Assembly: GCA_963820955.1 (NCBI GenBank)
Contig: CAWGCA010000003.1
Span: 186,001-250,000, forward strand
DNA from: CAWGCA01 sp963820955
Lineage (GTDB): Bacteria; Pseudomonadota; Gammaproteobacteria; Chromatiales; Chromatiaceae
Direction: 5' to 3'
DNA: 64,000 nt
Position numbers and translations under genes: made by a program. Below the pieces are notes generated by a model. It was not told the DNA's origin and made no database searches. It was given only the letters and a program-made list of their open reading frames with translations. Each line of letters opens with the position of its first letter. Position 1 is the stretch's first letter. Below, piece after piece: positions 28,773-38,073 of this stretch.

Positions 28773-29813
28773 ATGCCGATCAAGGCAAGGCGCATTTTTC
28801 GTCTGAGCCTGACCCTGGCACTGTCCCTGGCTGGCGCCTATGCTCTGCAACTGCCATTGCCGTTTCTGGCCCCGCTGTTTGCACTGCTGTTCACCACTGC
28901 TCCGGCTCCGCCGATTGGCGTAAAAGGGCTGTTTGGTTTGATTCTGGTGGTACTGATCACCCTGGGCGTAGGGCTGCTGCTGATTCCGTTACTGATCCAC
29001 TATCCCACATCAGCGATTCTGATCGTGGCAGTCGGCCTCTATTTCAGCAATTATCTGACGCTTAACATGGGAAAAGGCCTGATCGGTGCACTCCTGACTG
29101 TCGGCTTTACCCTTATCTCCGCGGCTGGCATGGTCAGCTATTCCCTTGCCGTCAGCGTCATCACAGCGCTGGTGTTCGGCATTGGCCTCGCTATTGTCTG
29201 CCAGTGGATCGTATATCCCTGGTTTCCGGAGGATATCTCTCCCGCCAAGAAAACCAAGCCCCCAAACGCCCCCAACCAATCCAATTGGATAGCCCTTCGC
29301 GCCAGCCTTATCGTATTGCCAGCCTATCTGTTGGCCCTGACCAATCCGTCGATGTACCTGGCAATCATCATGAAAGCCGTGTCCCTGGGACAACAAGGTT
29401 CGGTCGTCAGCGCCCGCGATGCAGGGCGGGAGTTGCTGGGCTCCACCTTTTTCGGTGGCTATTTCGCGATACTCTTCTGGTTCATGCTGGGCATGGCTAC
29501 AAACCTATGGATGTTCTTTCTATGGATGCTACTGTTCGGAGTGTATTTCTCCAGCAAGCTCTATCTGCTTATCCCCAGCCGGCATCCACCCTCTTTCTGG
29601 CAGAACGTGGTGGTGACCATGCTGATCCTGTTGGGTCCCGCCGTAGAGGACAGTGCCAACGGCAAAGATGTGTATGCCGCCTTTGCGGTCCGCATGGGTC
29701 TGTTTTTCGCCGTTACGCTATATGCCTGGCTGGCGCTCTATCTCCTTGAGCAACTGCGCACCCGGCGCCTTAATCGAGTTTCTCTGCTGTCGTGGAAAAC
29801 GGAGTCGAACTGA
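28773..29813 (+). CDS. DUF2955 (FUSC-like) inner-membrane efflux component
   Basis: 346 residues from ATG 28773; a TTG at 28752 that overlaps the previous stop is an alternative start. About nine hydrophobic segments form two halves. The N-terminal motif LPLPFLAPLFALLFTTAPAP and the second-half LPAYLLALTNPSMYLAIIMK fit DUF2955, a relative of aromatic-acid exporters (AaeB/FUSC). It is likely the inner-membrane partner of the HlyD and NodT proteins encoded upstream. Exported substrate is unknown. Confidence 0.82.
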   Translation: MPIKARRIFRLSLTLALSLAGAYALQLPLPFLAPLFALLFTTAPAPPIGVKGLFGLILVVLITLGVGLLLIPLLIHYPTSAILIVAVGLYFSNYLTLNMGKGLIGALLTVGFTLISAAGMVSYSLAVSVITALVFGIGLAIVCQWIVYPWFPEDISPAKKTKPPNAPNQSNWIALRASLIVLPAYLLALTNPSMYLAIIMKAVSLGQQGSVVSARDAGRELLGSTFFGGYFAILFWFMLGMATNLWMFFLWMLLFGVYFSSKLYLLIPSRHPPSFWQNVVVTMLILLGPAVEDSANGKDVYAAFAVRMGLFFAVTLYAWLALYLLEQLRTRRLNRVSLLSWKTESN

Positions 29814-30247
29814 TGCTGATGAATCTTTTGTTTGGTTTGCCGATAATGGCGCTGTGTCTGTTGCTGCAGTCAACTTTGCTGGCTGCGGCAAGCCACTACT
29901 ACTCGCGGCACGAGTACCTGGTCAGCAGCCCTTCGTTTCTATCCAGCCTGGTTGTTATCAATAGTGTGATGTTGTTACTAGTCATTGGCAACCTGGCCCA
30001 GGTAGCGATCTGGGCCTTGCTTTTCCAGATTCTCGGAGACTTTCATCAATTCAAAACAGCCTTCTATCACTCGGCTGTAAACTTCTCCACGCTGGGCTAT
30101 GGCGACATCGTCATGTCAGACGAGCACAAACTTCTTGGCCCCATACAGGCCATCAATGGTGTGCTTATGATCGGCGTTACCACAGCCGCTTTAATGGCCG
30201 CATATCAGGACGCTATGAGTAAAACCAGAAGGGCCCGGCAAAAATGA
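29813..30247 (+). CDS. Two-TM-type potassium channel-like protein
   Basis: 144 residues; ATG 29813 overlaps the preceding stop as TGATG. Hydrophobic segments at about 5-25 and 38-66 precede a pore helix and selectivity filter STLGYGDIVM near 101-110, and a last helix GPIQAINGVLMIGVTTAALM. TLGYGD is the potassium-selective filter of Ion_trans_2 channels. There is no cytoplasmic RCK or cyclic-nucleotide domain. It is the last gene of the efflux operon; a channel could balance charge during export, but this is inference. Confidence 0.8.
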   Translation: MLMNLLFGLPIMALCLLLQSTLLAAASHYYSRHEYLVSSPSFLSSLVVINSVMLLLVIGNLAQVAIWALLFQILGDFHQFKTAFYHSAVNFSTLGYGDIVMSDEHKLLGPIQAINGVLMIGVTTAALMAAYQDAMSKTRRARQK

Positions 30248-30413
30248 CAGTAGCAAATACACGAGATCGGTTAAACCAACGAAATCCAGGCAGCATAGTT
30301 CACCCCAGACCGCCCCTTTACATCAATTTTTGATAGTATTCATTTAGTTGATCACGGAAATATAACGACGCCATTTTTGGCAAGAGTTATGGAATATCAA
30401 GGATACACTCGCA

Positions 30414-32801
30414 TTGTACGAAACCATCTATAGATCGATAACTATCTACATACTGCTGGTGCTCTTCATCTTGGCCGGCACTAGCGTCTGCTTCGCCGAT
30501 GCCAAGGATTTTACTGGTGTCCGCATCAAGATTGGAGTGCAAAACGCCAGGGCCATTGGCAGTCCAGCCGAGGTGCATGCTGATACCTGGGAGAAAAATA
30601 CCGGCGGTGTCGCGTTGGTACTTAAATCAGAGTTTGGCCAGCTTTTCGTTGAATATATGGCTTCTTTGAAGGCTCCTGACCCTGTCTATGACGTGCTGCT
30701 GTTTCCGTCCGCTTGGGCCGCTGATTTTTATCCCTATCTAATGGAACTACCGAGCGATCTGCGTGAAAACGAGGCATTCGATGATATCCATCCGATCTAT
30801 AGGGAAAGACTGATGACATGGGATGGGAAATGGATCGCAGTGACCGTGGATGGCGACCTGTTCAGCGGTTATTACCGGAAGGATCTTTTTGAAGACCCCA
30901 GAAACCAGGCTGATTTTCGCCGCCGTTACGGATACGAACTGTTTCCTCCTGATACGTGGCGTCAATACCGCGATATAGCTGAATTCTTCACCGGACGAAG
31001 GCTTCGTGACGGTAGTCGCATGTACGGTACAGCCGAAGCCTTCGCCCGTAATGGGCAACAATTCTGGACCTTGTTCAGTCGAGCCTCCGCCTATACCAAT
31101 CACCCGAACCATCCTGGAGCTCAGTTTTTTGATCCAGATACCATGCGCGCCCAAGTCAACAATCCAGGATGGCTACGAGCAGTACAGGAGTACAAGGAAA
31201 TGTTGAAATTCAGCCCACCGAACGCAGATACCTATGGGATTGTGGAAGCAAGAAACGCCTTTCTCAGCGGCCGTACCGCCATGGCCCTGGATTGGGGCGA
31301 CACAGCTCAAATCGCCACAGATCCCAATCATTCAGAAATCTCCGGAAAGGTCGGCTATTTCGTACTGCCTGGAACGAAAAAGATTTGGAATGGCCGATTT
31401 TGGGAATGGAACGAAACTGAATCGGTCCATAAGGTCCCTTTCCTTGCATTCGGTGGCTGGATAGCGGGTGTACCCAAAAACAGCCGTAATCCGCAAGCTG
31501 CATGGGATTACATTATGTGGTTCTCCAATCCGGAGAACAGCCTTCGTGATGTAGTCACCAGTGGGACCGGCATCAACCCTTATCGATTTACCCACTTCAC
31601 CAATATAGACGCTTGGACTCAGGCCCTCTCCATTACGGCCGCATCAGAGTATCTTGATGTCGTGCGCACCAGCCTAGATTCGCAAAATGTAGCCCTCGAC
31701 CTGCGCATCCCTGGATTTTATCGCTATACCGAAGCACTTGAAAAAGAACTAAGCGGTATTCTGCGAGGAGAAACCTCGAACAAGGAAGCCATGGATCGTG
31801 TCGCATTGGAGTGGGAACGTATCACCAACGATTTGGGCCGTGAGAAACAACTGGCCGTTTATCGCGCGGCGATGAATCTTCCGAAGCAGCACGCCGGCCC
31901 CAAGCCTGGCCAACCAGGTGATAAAAAGCAATACGTGATCGGATTCTCCCAAGCGACAACCACCGAGCCGTGGCGATTATTATTTAACAAAGAATTGAGA
32001 GCGGAGGCTGCAAAGTACCCGGAGATAGAACTTAATGCTCGTGATGCCATGGATTCCGTCCCCCAACAAACAGCCGACATGGAACACTTCATTTCATCAG
32101 ATGTTGATGCCATATTGATCTCGCCAAAGGTGACAGAAGACCTTACCCCGGCGGTGAGCAAGGCATTTGCGGCGGGGATCCCGGTATTTGTTCTAGATCG
32201 TGATTTGGCCAATGACCGCTATACGCAATACATTGGCGGGGACAATCGAGAGATCGGCCGGGCAGCGGGACGCAGGGCGATTGAATTACTCGGTGGAACA
32301 GGGAAAGCAAAGGGCAATGTTATTGAAATCTGGGGTGGAATGGAATCGTCTCCCGCTAACGACCGTCACGACGGATTTGTCGAGATTATCTCTCATGAAC
32401 CGGGAATTAAAATTGTTAACTCACCCCAAGATGGCGACTGGAAACAGGATTTATCCTACGAAATCATGACCAATGCATTAGAAGTCCATGCCAAAATTGA
32501 TTTGGTATATGCGCACAATGACCCGATGGCGTACGGTGCCTATCTCTCGGCTCGCGACGTTGGTCGAGAATCAAATATCTTTTTTCTTGGAATCGACGGC
32601 ATACCTGCCGAGGGCGTCAAATGGGTACAGGAGGGTATTCTGGACGCCACTTTCCTATATAAAACACCAGGAGACGAAGGAATCCGGCAGGCGCTGCGTT
32701 TTTTACAAGGCCATGCAGTTCCGAAACGCATAGTACTACCGACCCAGACAATTGATAGTACCAATGCGCAAGAGATACTAAATTCATCTGGTTCGCAATA
32801 G
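30414..32801 (+). CDS. Fusion of two periplasmic sugar-binding proteins (MalE-type SBP plus RbsB-type SBP)
   Basis: 795 residues from a TTG start at 30414 preceded by AAGGA. A signal peptide (LLVLFILAGTSVCFADA) leads to a family-1-type solute-binding domain (about 35-480) with TWEKNTGGVALVLKSEFG and AFLSGRTAMALDWGDTAQIA. After a Pro/Gly-rich linker (AGPKPGQPGDKK, about 492-503), a second, unrelated LacI/RbsB-type binding domain starts at YVIGFSQATTTEPWRLLFN and includes FVLDRDLANDRYTQYIGGDN and DLVYAHNDPMAYGAYLSARD, a ribose-binding-protein pattern. No ABC permease or ATPase is nearby. A GGDEF-EAL protein with a periplasmic domain starts 40 bp downstream, suggesting a periplasmic sugar sensor. 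Confidence 0.85.
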   Translation: MYETIYRSITIYILLVLFILAGTSVCFADAKDFTGVRIKIGVQNARAIGSPAEVHADTWEKNTGGVALVLKSEFGQLFVEYMASLKAPDPVYDVLLFPSAWAADFYPYLMELPSDLRENEAFDDIHPIYRERLMTWDGKWIAVTVDGDLFSGYYRKDLFEDPRNQADFRRRYGYELFPPDTWRQYRDIAEFFTGRRLRDGSRMYGTAEAFARNGQQFWTLFSRASAYTNHPNHPGAQFFDPDTMRAQVNNPGWLRAVQEYKEMLKFSPPNADTYGIVEARNAFLSGRTAMALDWGDTAQIATDPNHSEISGKVGYFVLPGTKKIWNGRFWEWNETESVHKVPFLAFGGWIAGVPKNSRNPQAAWDYIMWFSNPENSLRDVVTSGTGINPYRFTHFTNIDAWTQALSITAASEYLDVVRTSLDSQNVALDLRIPGFYRYTEALEKELSGILRGETSNKEAMDRVALEWERITNDLGREKQLAVYRAAMNLPKQHAGPKPGQPGDKKQYVIGFSQATTTEPWRLLFNKELRAEAAKYPEIELNARDAMDSVPQQTADMEHFISSDVDAILISPKVTEDLTPAVSKAFAAGIPVFVLDRDLANDRYTQYIGGDNREIGRAAGRRAIELLGGTGKAKGNVIEIWGGMESSPANDRHDGFVEIISHEPGIKIVNSPQDGDWKQDLSYEIMTNALEVHAKIDLVYAHNDPMAYGAYLSARDVGRESNIFFLGIDGIPAEGVKWVQEGILDATFLYKTPGDEGIRQALRFLQGHAVPKRIVLPTQTIDSTNAQEILNSSGSQ

Positions 32802-32841
32802 GCCCTATCTTTTCTTATACCTGATTTTCCGACTAATCATA

Positions 32842-35800
32842 GTGAAAAACAGACAGAACCAGAGCACAAGTCTAAGACGAATACTGTCCGCAACTTTTGC
32901 GGGTAGCGCCTTAATACTTCTCTCAGCCGGTGGATTCGCCCTGTATCTAATGAGCCAGCTTGGAACGGCGGTAGAGCAGGCAGTTAGTGATATTCTTCCC
33001 AAAACAACGGTGGCAATGCGACTTTCGGAACACAGTGCATTGCTTGCGGCATCTGCTCCAAGCCTCACTAACGCCTACGACCCAAAGGAAATCGATAAGG
33101 TTGGAGCACGCCTGGATAAGCTGAAAAACGAAATTGGCATCAATCTTTCCTTTTTAGAACAGACCTCTGAATCGCAACTGCTAAGTCAAATCCGTCATGA
33201 TGTAGCAATACTTGCGGAAACGCTGTCTAAGTTGAAGGTCGTTACTATTCATCGAATCAGTTTGGACGCACGAAATTTCCAGGCACTGACTCACATCCGA
33301 GATGTTCACGGCGAGTTTTCGGATACCGTAAGCCCTGTTGTTTGGGGCGTGTCCTCTTTGACTCGTCTGTTTGGCAAACGTGCTACCCGTGCCAACGTCT
33401 CGGAACTGAAAACACTTCGCGATCAACAGGTCTCTAACTTAATCGTTCTAATGAAATTACAACTCGCTTACCGCGATCTGTTGAAGCGAGAGACCTTCGG
33501 CGGCCTCGCACACTTGGAAGGTGAAACTTTTGCTGCGGTTTGGAATCGTAGCTTAGCAATTTTCGCGCAATCCTCTTATTCGAAGGACCCGTTTTTCCAA
33601 CAGCTGATTGAGTCCGGAGAGAATTTTCGAAAGACTTTGACTACCTCTCGGAGAATCAATGAAATTAGACGCGATCTCAGATTCGAAGCTCTGCTAGGGA
33701 AAGCTGTTGAAAGAGCACAAGACGCCTTATCACAGCGATTCTCGGCAGCATTGCAGAAGACACAATCATCTATAGCCGGTTTCGTTGAGCAATCTGTCAA
33801 GGATATGGGGTACGCACTGGACATCAAGGCTGAGGGGAACTTGCTGTTCGCGCTGTTGGCTGCGGTAGCCGATGCTGATAGCCGGGAAAGCGTGTCGGCT
33901 CTTCAAGATCGGTTCAAGCGTTCCCGTACTACTTTTTTGATATCGGCGACTGAATTTGCGAAAAGTAGATTATCGCTGCGAAATCCAATTCTCGCCGGCA
34001 ACGTAAAAAGAATCGAAGATAGACTACGCGCAATGGGTGATGGCCCTGACAATCTGTTCGATATTCGTCGGGAACAATTAGCCGTAGTCACTGAAATAGA
34101 GCAACTTTTAACAACCAATCGAGATGTTGCAACAAAGCTAAATCTCCAAGTTGAGCAGTTGGTTGAAGAGGTTCAGGACCAAGCCAATGGGCTTAGTGTA
34201 CATTTAGAGAAAAGCCGAGGTGCAAACCGAATCCTATTAATTCTGGTTTTCCTAGTCGGTCTTATTTTATTGTTGTTATTAGCGTTTTTTTCTATAGTAA
34301 CCATGAGAAAACAAGAACGTGATATTCGACAGGCTGCAATGGTCTTCGAAAGTACTGGAGAAAGCATAATTATTACAGATAGGAAAGCACGTATCGTCGC
34401 TGTCAATCCAGCCTTTGAAAAATCATTCGATTACAAGAAAAATGAAATAGTCGGGCAGCATATCCGAGTGCTGAGATCTAAACATCACCACAAGTCCTTT
34501 TACAAAGAAATGTTTGACACTCTTGTTCAAAAAGGAAGCTGGCAGGGAGAGATATATATACGCAAAAAATCCGGAAAATTCTATCCGGAGTGGCTTACCA
34601 TCAATGCTGTTAAAGATAGTAGAGGCGATCTGAGGCAACACGTAGCGGTTTTTTCCGATGTCGCGATTATCAGACGATCGTTGCAACAACTTGATCATCT
34701 CGCTCACCACGATACGCTCACAGGCCTACCCAATCGCCTGCTTTTACAGGATAGGCTGACTCACGCCATCCATCGCGCGCATCGAGAAGGCCATCGATTA
34801 GCAGTAATCTTTCTCGATATCGACAGGTTTAAAAATATTAACGACACCCTTGGACATACTGTGGGGGATCACTTGCTTGTCCTTTTGGCGTCAAGGCTAT
34901 CCAATTTAATTCGCGAGGGCGATACTGTTGCCCGTCTCGGCGGGGACGAGTTTATGATACTCCTGGAAAACTATCGATCACCTGAGGATGCTCATATTGT
35001 AGCCAGCAAGGTTCTTAAATCACTGGATCAGGCTTTTGATGTCCAGGGTCATAAGTTATTCGTTACCGCAAGTATTGGTATCAGTTTATACCCGCACGAC
35101 GGTCTTACGGTTGATAAACTCGTTCGAAACTCTGATTCCGCTATGTATAAGGCAAAGGAAAAAGGAAGAAATAATTACCAATTCTATACAAGCAAACTTA
35201 CGGCGATCGCCAAAGCTAATCTCCGGCTCGAATCCAGTTTACGTGTGGCGTTAGACCGTGATCAGTTTGTACTGCACTACCAGCCCAAGTGGAATACTAA
35301 AACTGGCGAAATTACAGGTGTCGAAGCTTTAGTTAGATGGCAGCATCCGGAACGGGGACTGATCGAACCGAATGAATTCATAACGACGCTAGAGGATTGT
35401 GGCCTGATGATCCCAGTTGGCAAATGGCTGATCAGGTCTGCTTGTCAGCAGGGTCGGGCATGGCTCGAGCAAGGACTTCCGGCAATTCAAATGTCGATAA
35501 ATCTGTCGGGGCAGCAGATAGTGGGGGGAGGCTTATTGCAGACAGTTACCGACAGTTTAGAGCAAAGTCATTTTGATCCTCGGTACTTGGAACTTGAGCT
35601 TACCGAGGGCTTTATCATGAAACAACCGGGCGAGGTTATAGAGCTTTTAAATTCATTGCGCGCAATGGGTGTAAGCTTTGCTATAGACGATTTCGGTACA
35701 GGTCATTCCTCATTGAGCTATCTCAAGCAACTTCCTTTTCAAAAGCTAAAAATCGATCGTTCTTTTGTTCGAGACATCCCCGATGATTCCAATGATATGG

Positions 35801-36021
35801 CAATTACCAGCGCTATCGTAGCACTTGGTCACAGACTCCAAATGTCGATCGTTGCTGAGGGTGTCGAAACTAAAGAGCAGCTTGAATTTCTGATCAACGA
35901 GGGCTGTGAAGAAGCCCAAGGCTATCTTTTCAGCAAGCCGCTACCTGTAAGTGAGTTGATACCATTGCTGCAGCATGGATACTATTCGCCCGCGCACATA
36001 CCCAATGCCACAATTGCGTAA
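32842..36021 (+). CDS. Membrane PAS-GGDEF-EAL cyclic-di-GMP protein
   Basis: 1059 residues from GTG 32842. A first membrane segment (about 16-36) and a second (ILLILVFLVGLILLLLLAFF, about 464-483) enclose a helical periplasmic domain of about 425 residues. A PAS domain (about 495-610, VFESTGESIIITDRKARIVA) follows. The GGDEF motif is at residues 700-704 (RLGGDEF), with a complete active-site sequence, and the EAL domain begins at EAL 828-830 with LELTEGF and DDFGTGHSS intact. Both diguanylate cyclase and phosphodiesterase activity look possible. Its position just after the dual sugar-binding protein suggests that protein docks on the periplasmic domain. Confidence 0.92.
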   Translation: MKNRQNQSTSLRRILSATFAGSALILLSAGGFALYLMSQLGTAVEQAVSDILPKTTVAMRLSEHSALLAASAPSLTNAYDPKEIDKVGARLDKLKNEIGINLSFLEQTSESQLLSQIRHDVAILAETLSKLKVVTIHRISLDARNFQALTHIRDVHGEFSDTVSPVVWGVSSLTRLFGKRATRANVSELKTLRDQQVSNLIVLMKLQLAYRDLLKRETFGGLAHLEGETFAAVWNRSLAIFAQSSYSKDPFFQQLIESGENFRKTLTTSRRINEIRRDLRFEALLGKAVERAQDALSQRFSAALQKTQSSIAGFVEQSVKDMGYALDIKAEGNLLFALLAAVADADSRESVSALQDRFKRSRTTFLISATEFAKSRLSLRNPILAGNVKRIEDRLRAMGDGPDNLFDIRREQLAVVTEIEQLLTTNRDVATKLNLQVEQLVEEVQDQANGLSVHLEKSRGANRILLILVFLVGLILLLLLAFFSIVTMRKQERDIRQAAMVFESTGESIIITDRKARIVAVNPAFEKSFDYKKNEIVGQHIRVLRSKHHHKSFYKEMFDTLVQKGSWQGEIYIRKKSGKFYPEWLTINAVKDSRGDLRQHVAVFSDVAIIRRSLQQLDHLAHHDTLTGLPNRLLLQDRLTHAIHRAHREGHRLAVIFLDIDRFKNINDTLGHTVGDHLLVLLASRLSNLIREGDTVARLGGDEFMILLENYRSPEDAHIVASKVLKSLDQAFDVQGHKLFVTASIGISLYPHDGLTVDKLVRNSDSAMYKAKEKGRNNYQFYTSKLTAIAKANLRLESSLRVALDRDQFVLHYQPKWNTKTGEITGVEALVRWQHPERGLIEPNEFITTLEDCGLMIPVGKWLIRSACQQGRAWLEQGLPAIQMSINLSGQQIVGGGLLQTVTDSLEQSHFDPRYLELELTEGFIMKQPGEVIELLNSLRAMGVSFAIDDFGTGHSSLSYLKQLPFQKLKIDRSFVRDIPDDSNDMAITSAIVALGHRLQMSIVAEGVETKEQLEFLINEGCEEAQGYLFSKPLPVSELIPLLQHGYYSPAHIPNATIA

Positions 36022-36075
36022 GACAAGGGTATTATCGATATTCTTAGGGAACCTCTTACATGGACACCACCCGTT

Positions 36076-36423
36076 TGCCAAGTAAGCCCTGGTAACGATA
36101 AGGGTGGTAAACTGGAGGGCATGTTCAGTTAAGGCGATCAAACGGATTGTATCGACGAGTCTACAAATACCACCAGCTATCTGACCATGCTGGCACGTGC
36201 AGGGCTTCTGCGTTGGCACACAGTGGAGGGACGTTCTACACCTGGCTATTTCGTATTCGGCATGCCGCACACATCGGCTGTCTTGAAGAACCAGCTAACC
36301 GGCAAAAAATGGGTGGTTGATTCCAAGTTCCATGACAATGGCATTGCCCCGGAAATTGTGCCGCTGCGCCAGTGGCGTTGGGGATGGAAGCCGGATTCCC
36401 TATTTCCATCACTTGGGAGGTGA
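36076..36423 (+). pseudogene. Decayed fragment of a conserved hypothetical gene
   Basis: A frame from about 36076 reads SPGNDKGGKLEGMFS, a TAA stop (36130-36132), then GDQTDCIDESTNTTSYLTML, GYFVFGMPHTSAVL and WVVDSKFHDNG before ending at 36423. The two parts continue each other across the stop, and the whole resembles the C-terminal half of a proteobacterial protein of unknown function containing a DCIDE motif. The 5' half is missing and one nonsense codon is present, so it is not functional. Identification is from memory and moderate. Confidence 0.5.
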
Positions 36424-36615
36424 TCGACCCAATTTCATATCCTATCTTCCCGTATGGGGCCGGAGTGCCACTTTTCAAATGAAACGAGATCAATGCAATC
36501 CGCGACGCCGCACAATGAAGCGGTTGTGACGTGAATTCCTGTGTCTAAAATTATAAGTTGAACTGCCGTTAACACTAGTTAACCACATCAGTGACTAATA
36601 TCCCCGGGAACTCAA

Positions 36616-37470
36616 ATGAAACACCTTGTTTGCATACTAATAGTAGCGCTGTACAGCAGGTCACTATTGGCCGACTATCCAGTTGAAATCCTGCAACTGC
36701 AAGGCCACCCGGCAGAGGAAATTATCCCGTTGATCAAACCGTTCATCGAAAAGGATGGATCAGTTGCCGGTATGAACGACCGGCTTGTCATACGTACATC
36801 ACCCGAGAACATGAAACAGATCAAAAAAATAGTTGCCAGCTTAGACAAACCGCCGAGACGCCTGATGATCTATGTGCGTCAAGGTCCGGGGGATCTGCTT
36901 AGTAACCGTACCCCTGTGACCGGGGCTGACAGCGATTCAGGCCATATCGTCGGACTGCCCTCCGATCGCGGCGTGGTGCAACCGGGAATGATAGTCGGTC
37001 TACCACCCGACGGTGTCACAACAGCGTCTTCCGGATTTCATGCCGGAACTCGCAGTGGCCGGGATCAAACCCAGCGTATCCAGGCAATTGAGGGTAAACC
37101 CGCATATATCGAAATTGGAACCCAGGTACCCGTCTACGAAGGAGCGATCGGCAGGGGTCCTTTAGCCTATGGCGCAGCGATCAATACCCGCTATAAAAAC
37201 GCCACAACGGGTTTCTACGCCCTGGCCCGCACCAACGGTAACCAGGTTACGGTAGAGATCAACTCACAGCAGATTCAGCAGGGCAGCACAAACGACCGCT
37301 TCGATGCCCAGCGCAGCAGCACGACTATTTCGGGCAATATCGGTGAGTGGATGCCGCTAGGCGGCGCTTCCCGGGACGGATTTGGCGATCAAAAGCAGGG
37401 GGGAATAAATGTAGCCACCAGCAGTAACCAGGACCGCAGTATGTACCTAAAGGTGGAGGCCCTCGACTAG
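36616..37470 (+). CDS. Exported protein with secretin N-domain-like region
   Basis: 284 residues. A short signal peptide (CILIVALYSRSLLA) is followed by VEILQLQGHPAEEIIPLIKP and DRLVIRTSPENMKQIKKIVA, with VASLDKPPRRLMIYVRQGPG, the pattern of the N-terminal NolW-type domain of secretins. The central part is Gly/Asp-rich; the C-terminal half (about 150-284) is beta-rich, with PAYIEIGTQVPVYEG as in secretin homology regions, but no complete secretin channel domain. It stands alone, without other type II, type III or pilus genes. It may be a stand-alone outer-membrane-associated protein. Function is unknown. Confidence 0.7.
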   Translation: MKHLVCILIVALYSRSLLADYPVEILQLQGHPAEEIIPLIKPFIEKDGSVAGMNDRLVIRTSPENMKQIKKIVASLDKPPRRLMIYVRQGPGDLLSNRTPVTGADSDSGHIVGLPSDRGVVQPGMIVGLPPDGVTTASSGFHAGTRSGRDQTQRIQAIEGKPAYIEIGTQVPVYEGAIGRGPLAYGAAINTRYKNATTGFYALARTNGNQVTVEINSQQIQQGSTNDRFDAQRSSTTISGNIGEWMPLGGASRDGFGDQKQGGINVATSSNQDRSMYLKVEALD

Positions 37471-38073
37471 TACGCCTTCAAGATGATATTGCCCAACCCA
37501 GCGAGCCGACAAGCGGTCAGTGGTTAGGCGTACGACCGAAGGGCTAGCCGCCGCTAATTCAAGGGAGTACAACAACGCCGATGGCCGCTTATCGACTCGA
37601 CCGAAGGAAGCCCCCATGCCAAGACGGCCACACACCACCCTCGCCGAGCTACCGCCGCATTTCACACACCCCGGCAACAATCGCCAGGCCTGATTCTTTG
37701 CTGACGGTGACTACATCGCCTATCCCCATTGGCTGAACGAATATGGCCGCAAGCATGAATAAGCTATCCACGTCTACGTATTCAGGCCCAATTACTCCAT
37801 CTAGTTCTCCCGTCAGAAACACCTAGCGGTGCAGATAAACTGATAAAGGGCATATCGAATAATTTGAGGCGCTCGTGTGGTGCAGGGATGCGTCACTATT
37901 TTCGTGCTCGTAAGCGCATGAGAATGAAGGCGATCGGAAATCGCGCGTTTCGATCGTCGCAGCGGTACGCTTTGGTAGACCGATTTTATACTTCGAATCG
38001 CTGAAATTGCTTGATCATAGCTGATGCTCAGCTAAACCCTGGTCCGCCCCCTATTGGCTCCGAAAATATACTA
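37471..38073. other. Intergenic region, no gene recognised
   Basis: 603 bp with only short random frames on either strand. The sequence near 38035-38055 contains CCGCCCCCTATTGG, a variant of the CCCCTATT motif seen at other non-coding sites here (about 39555, 43920, 44100), so it may be part of a dispersed short repeat. No terminator with a T tract was seen. Confidence 0.35.
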
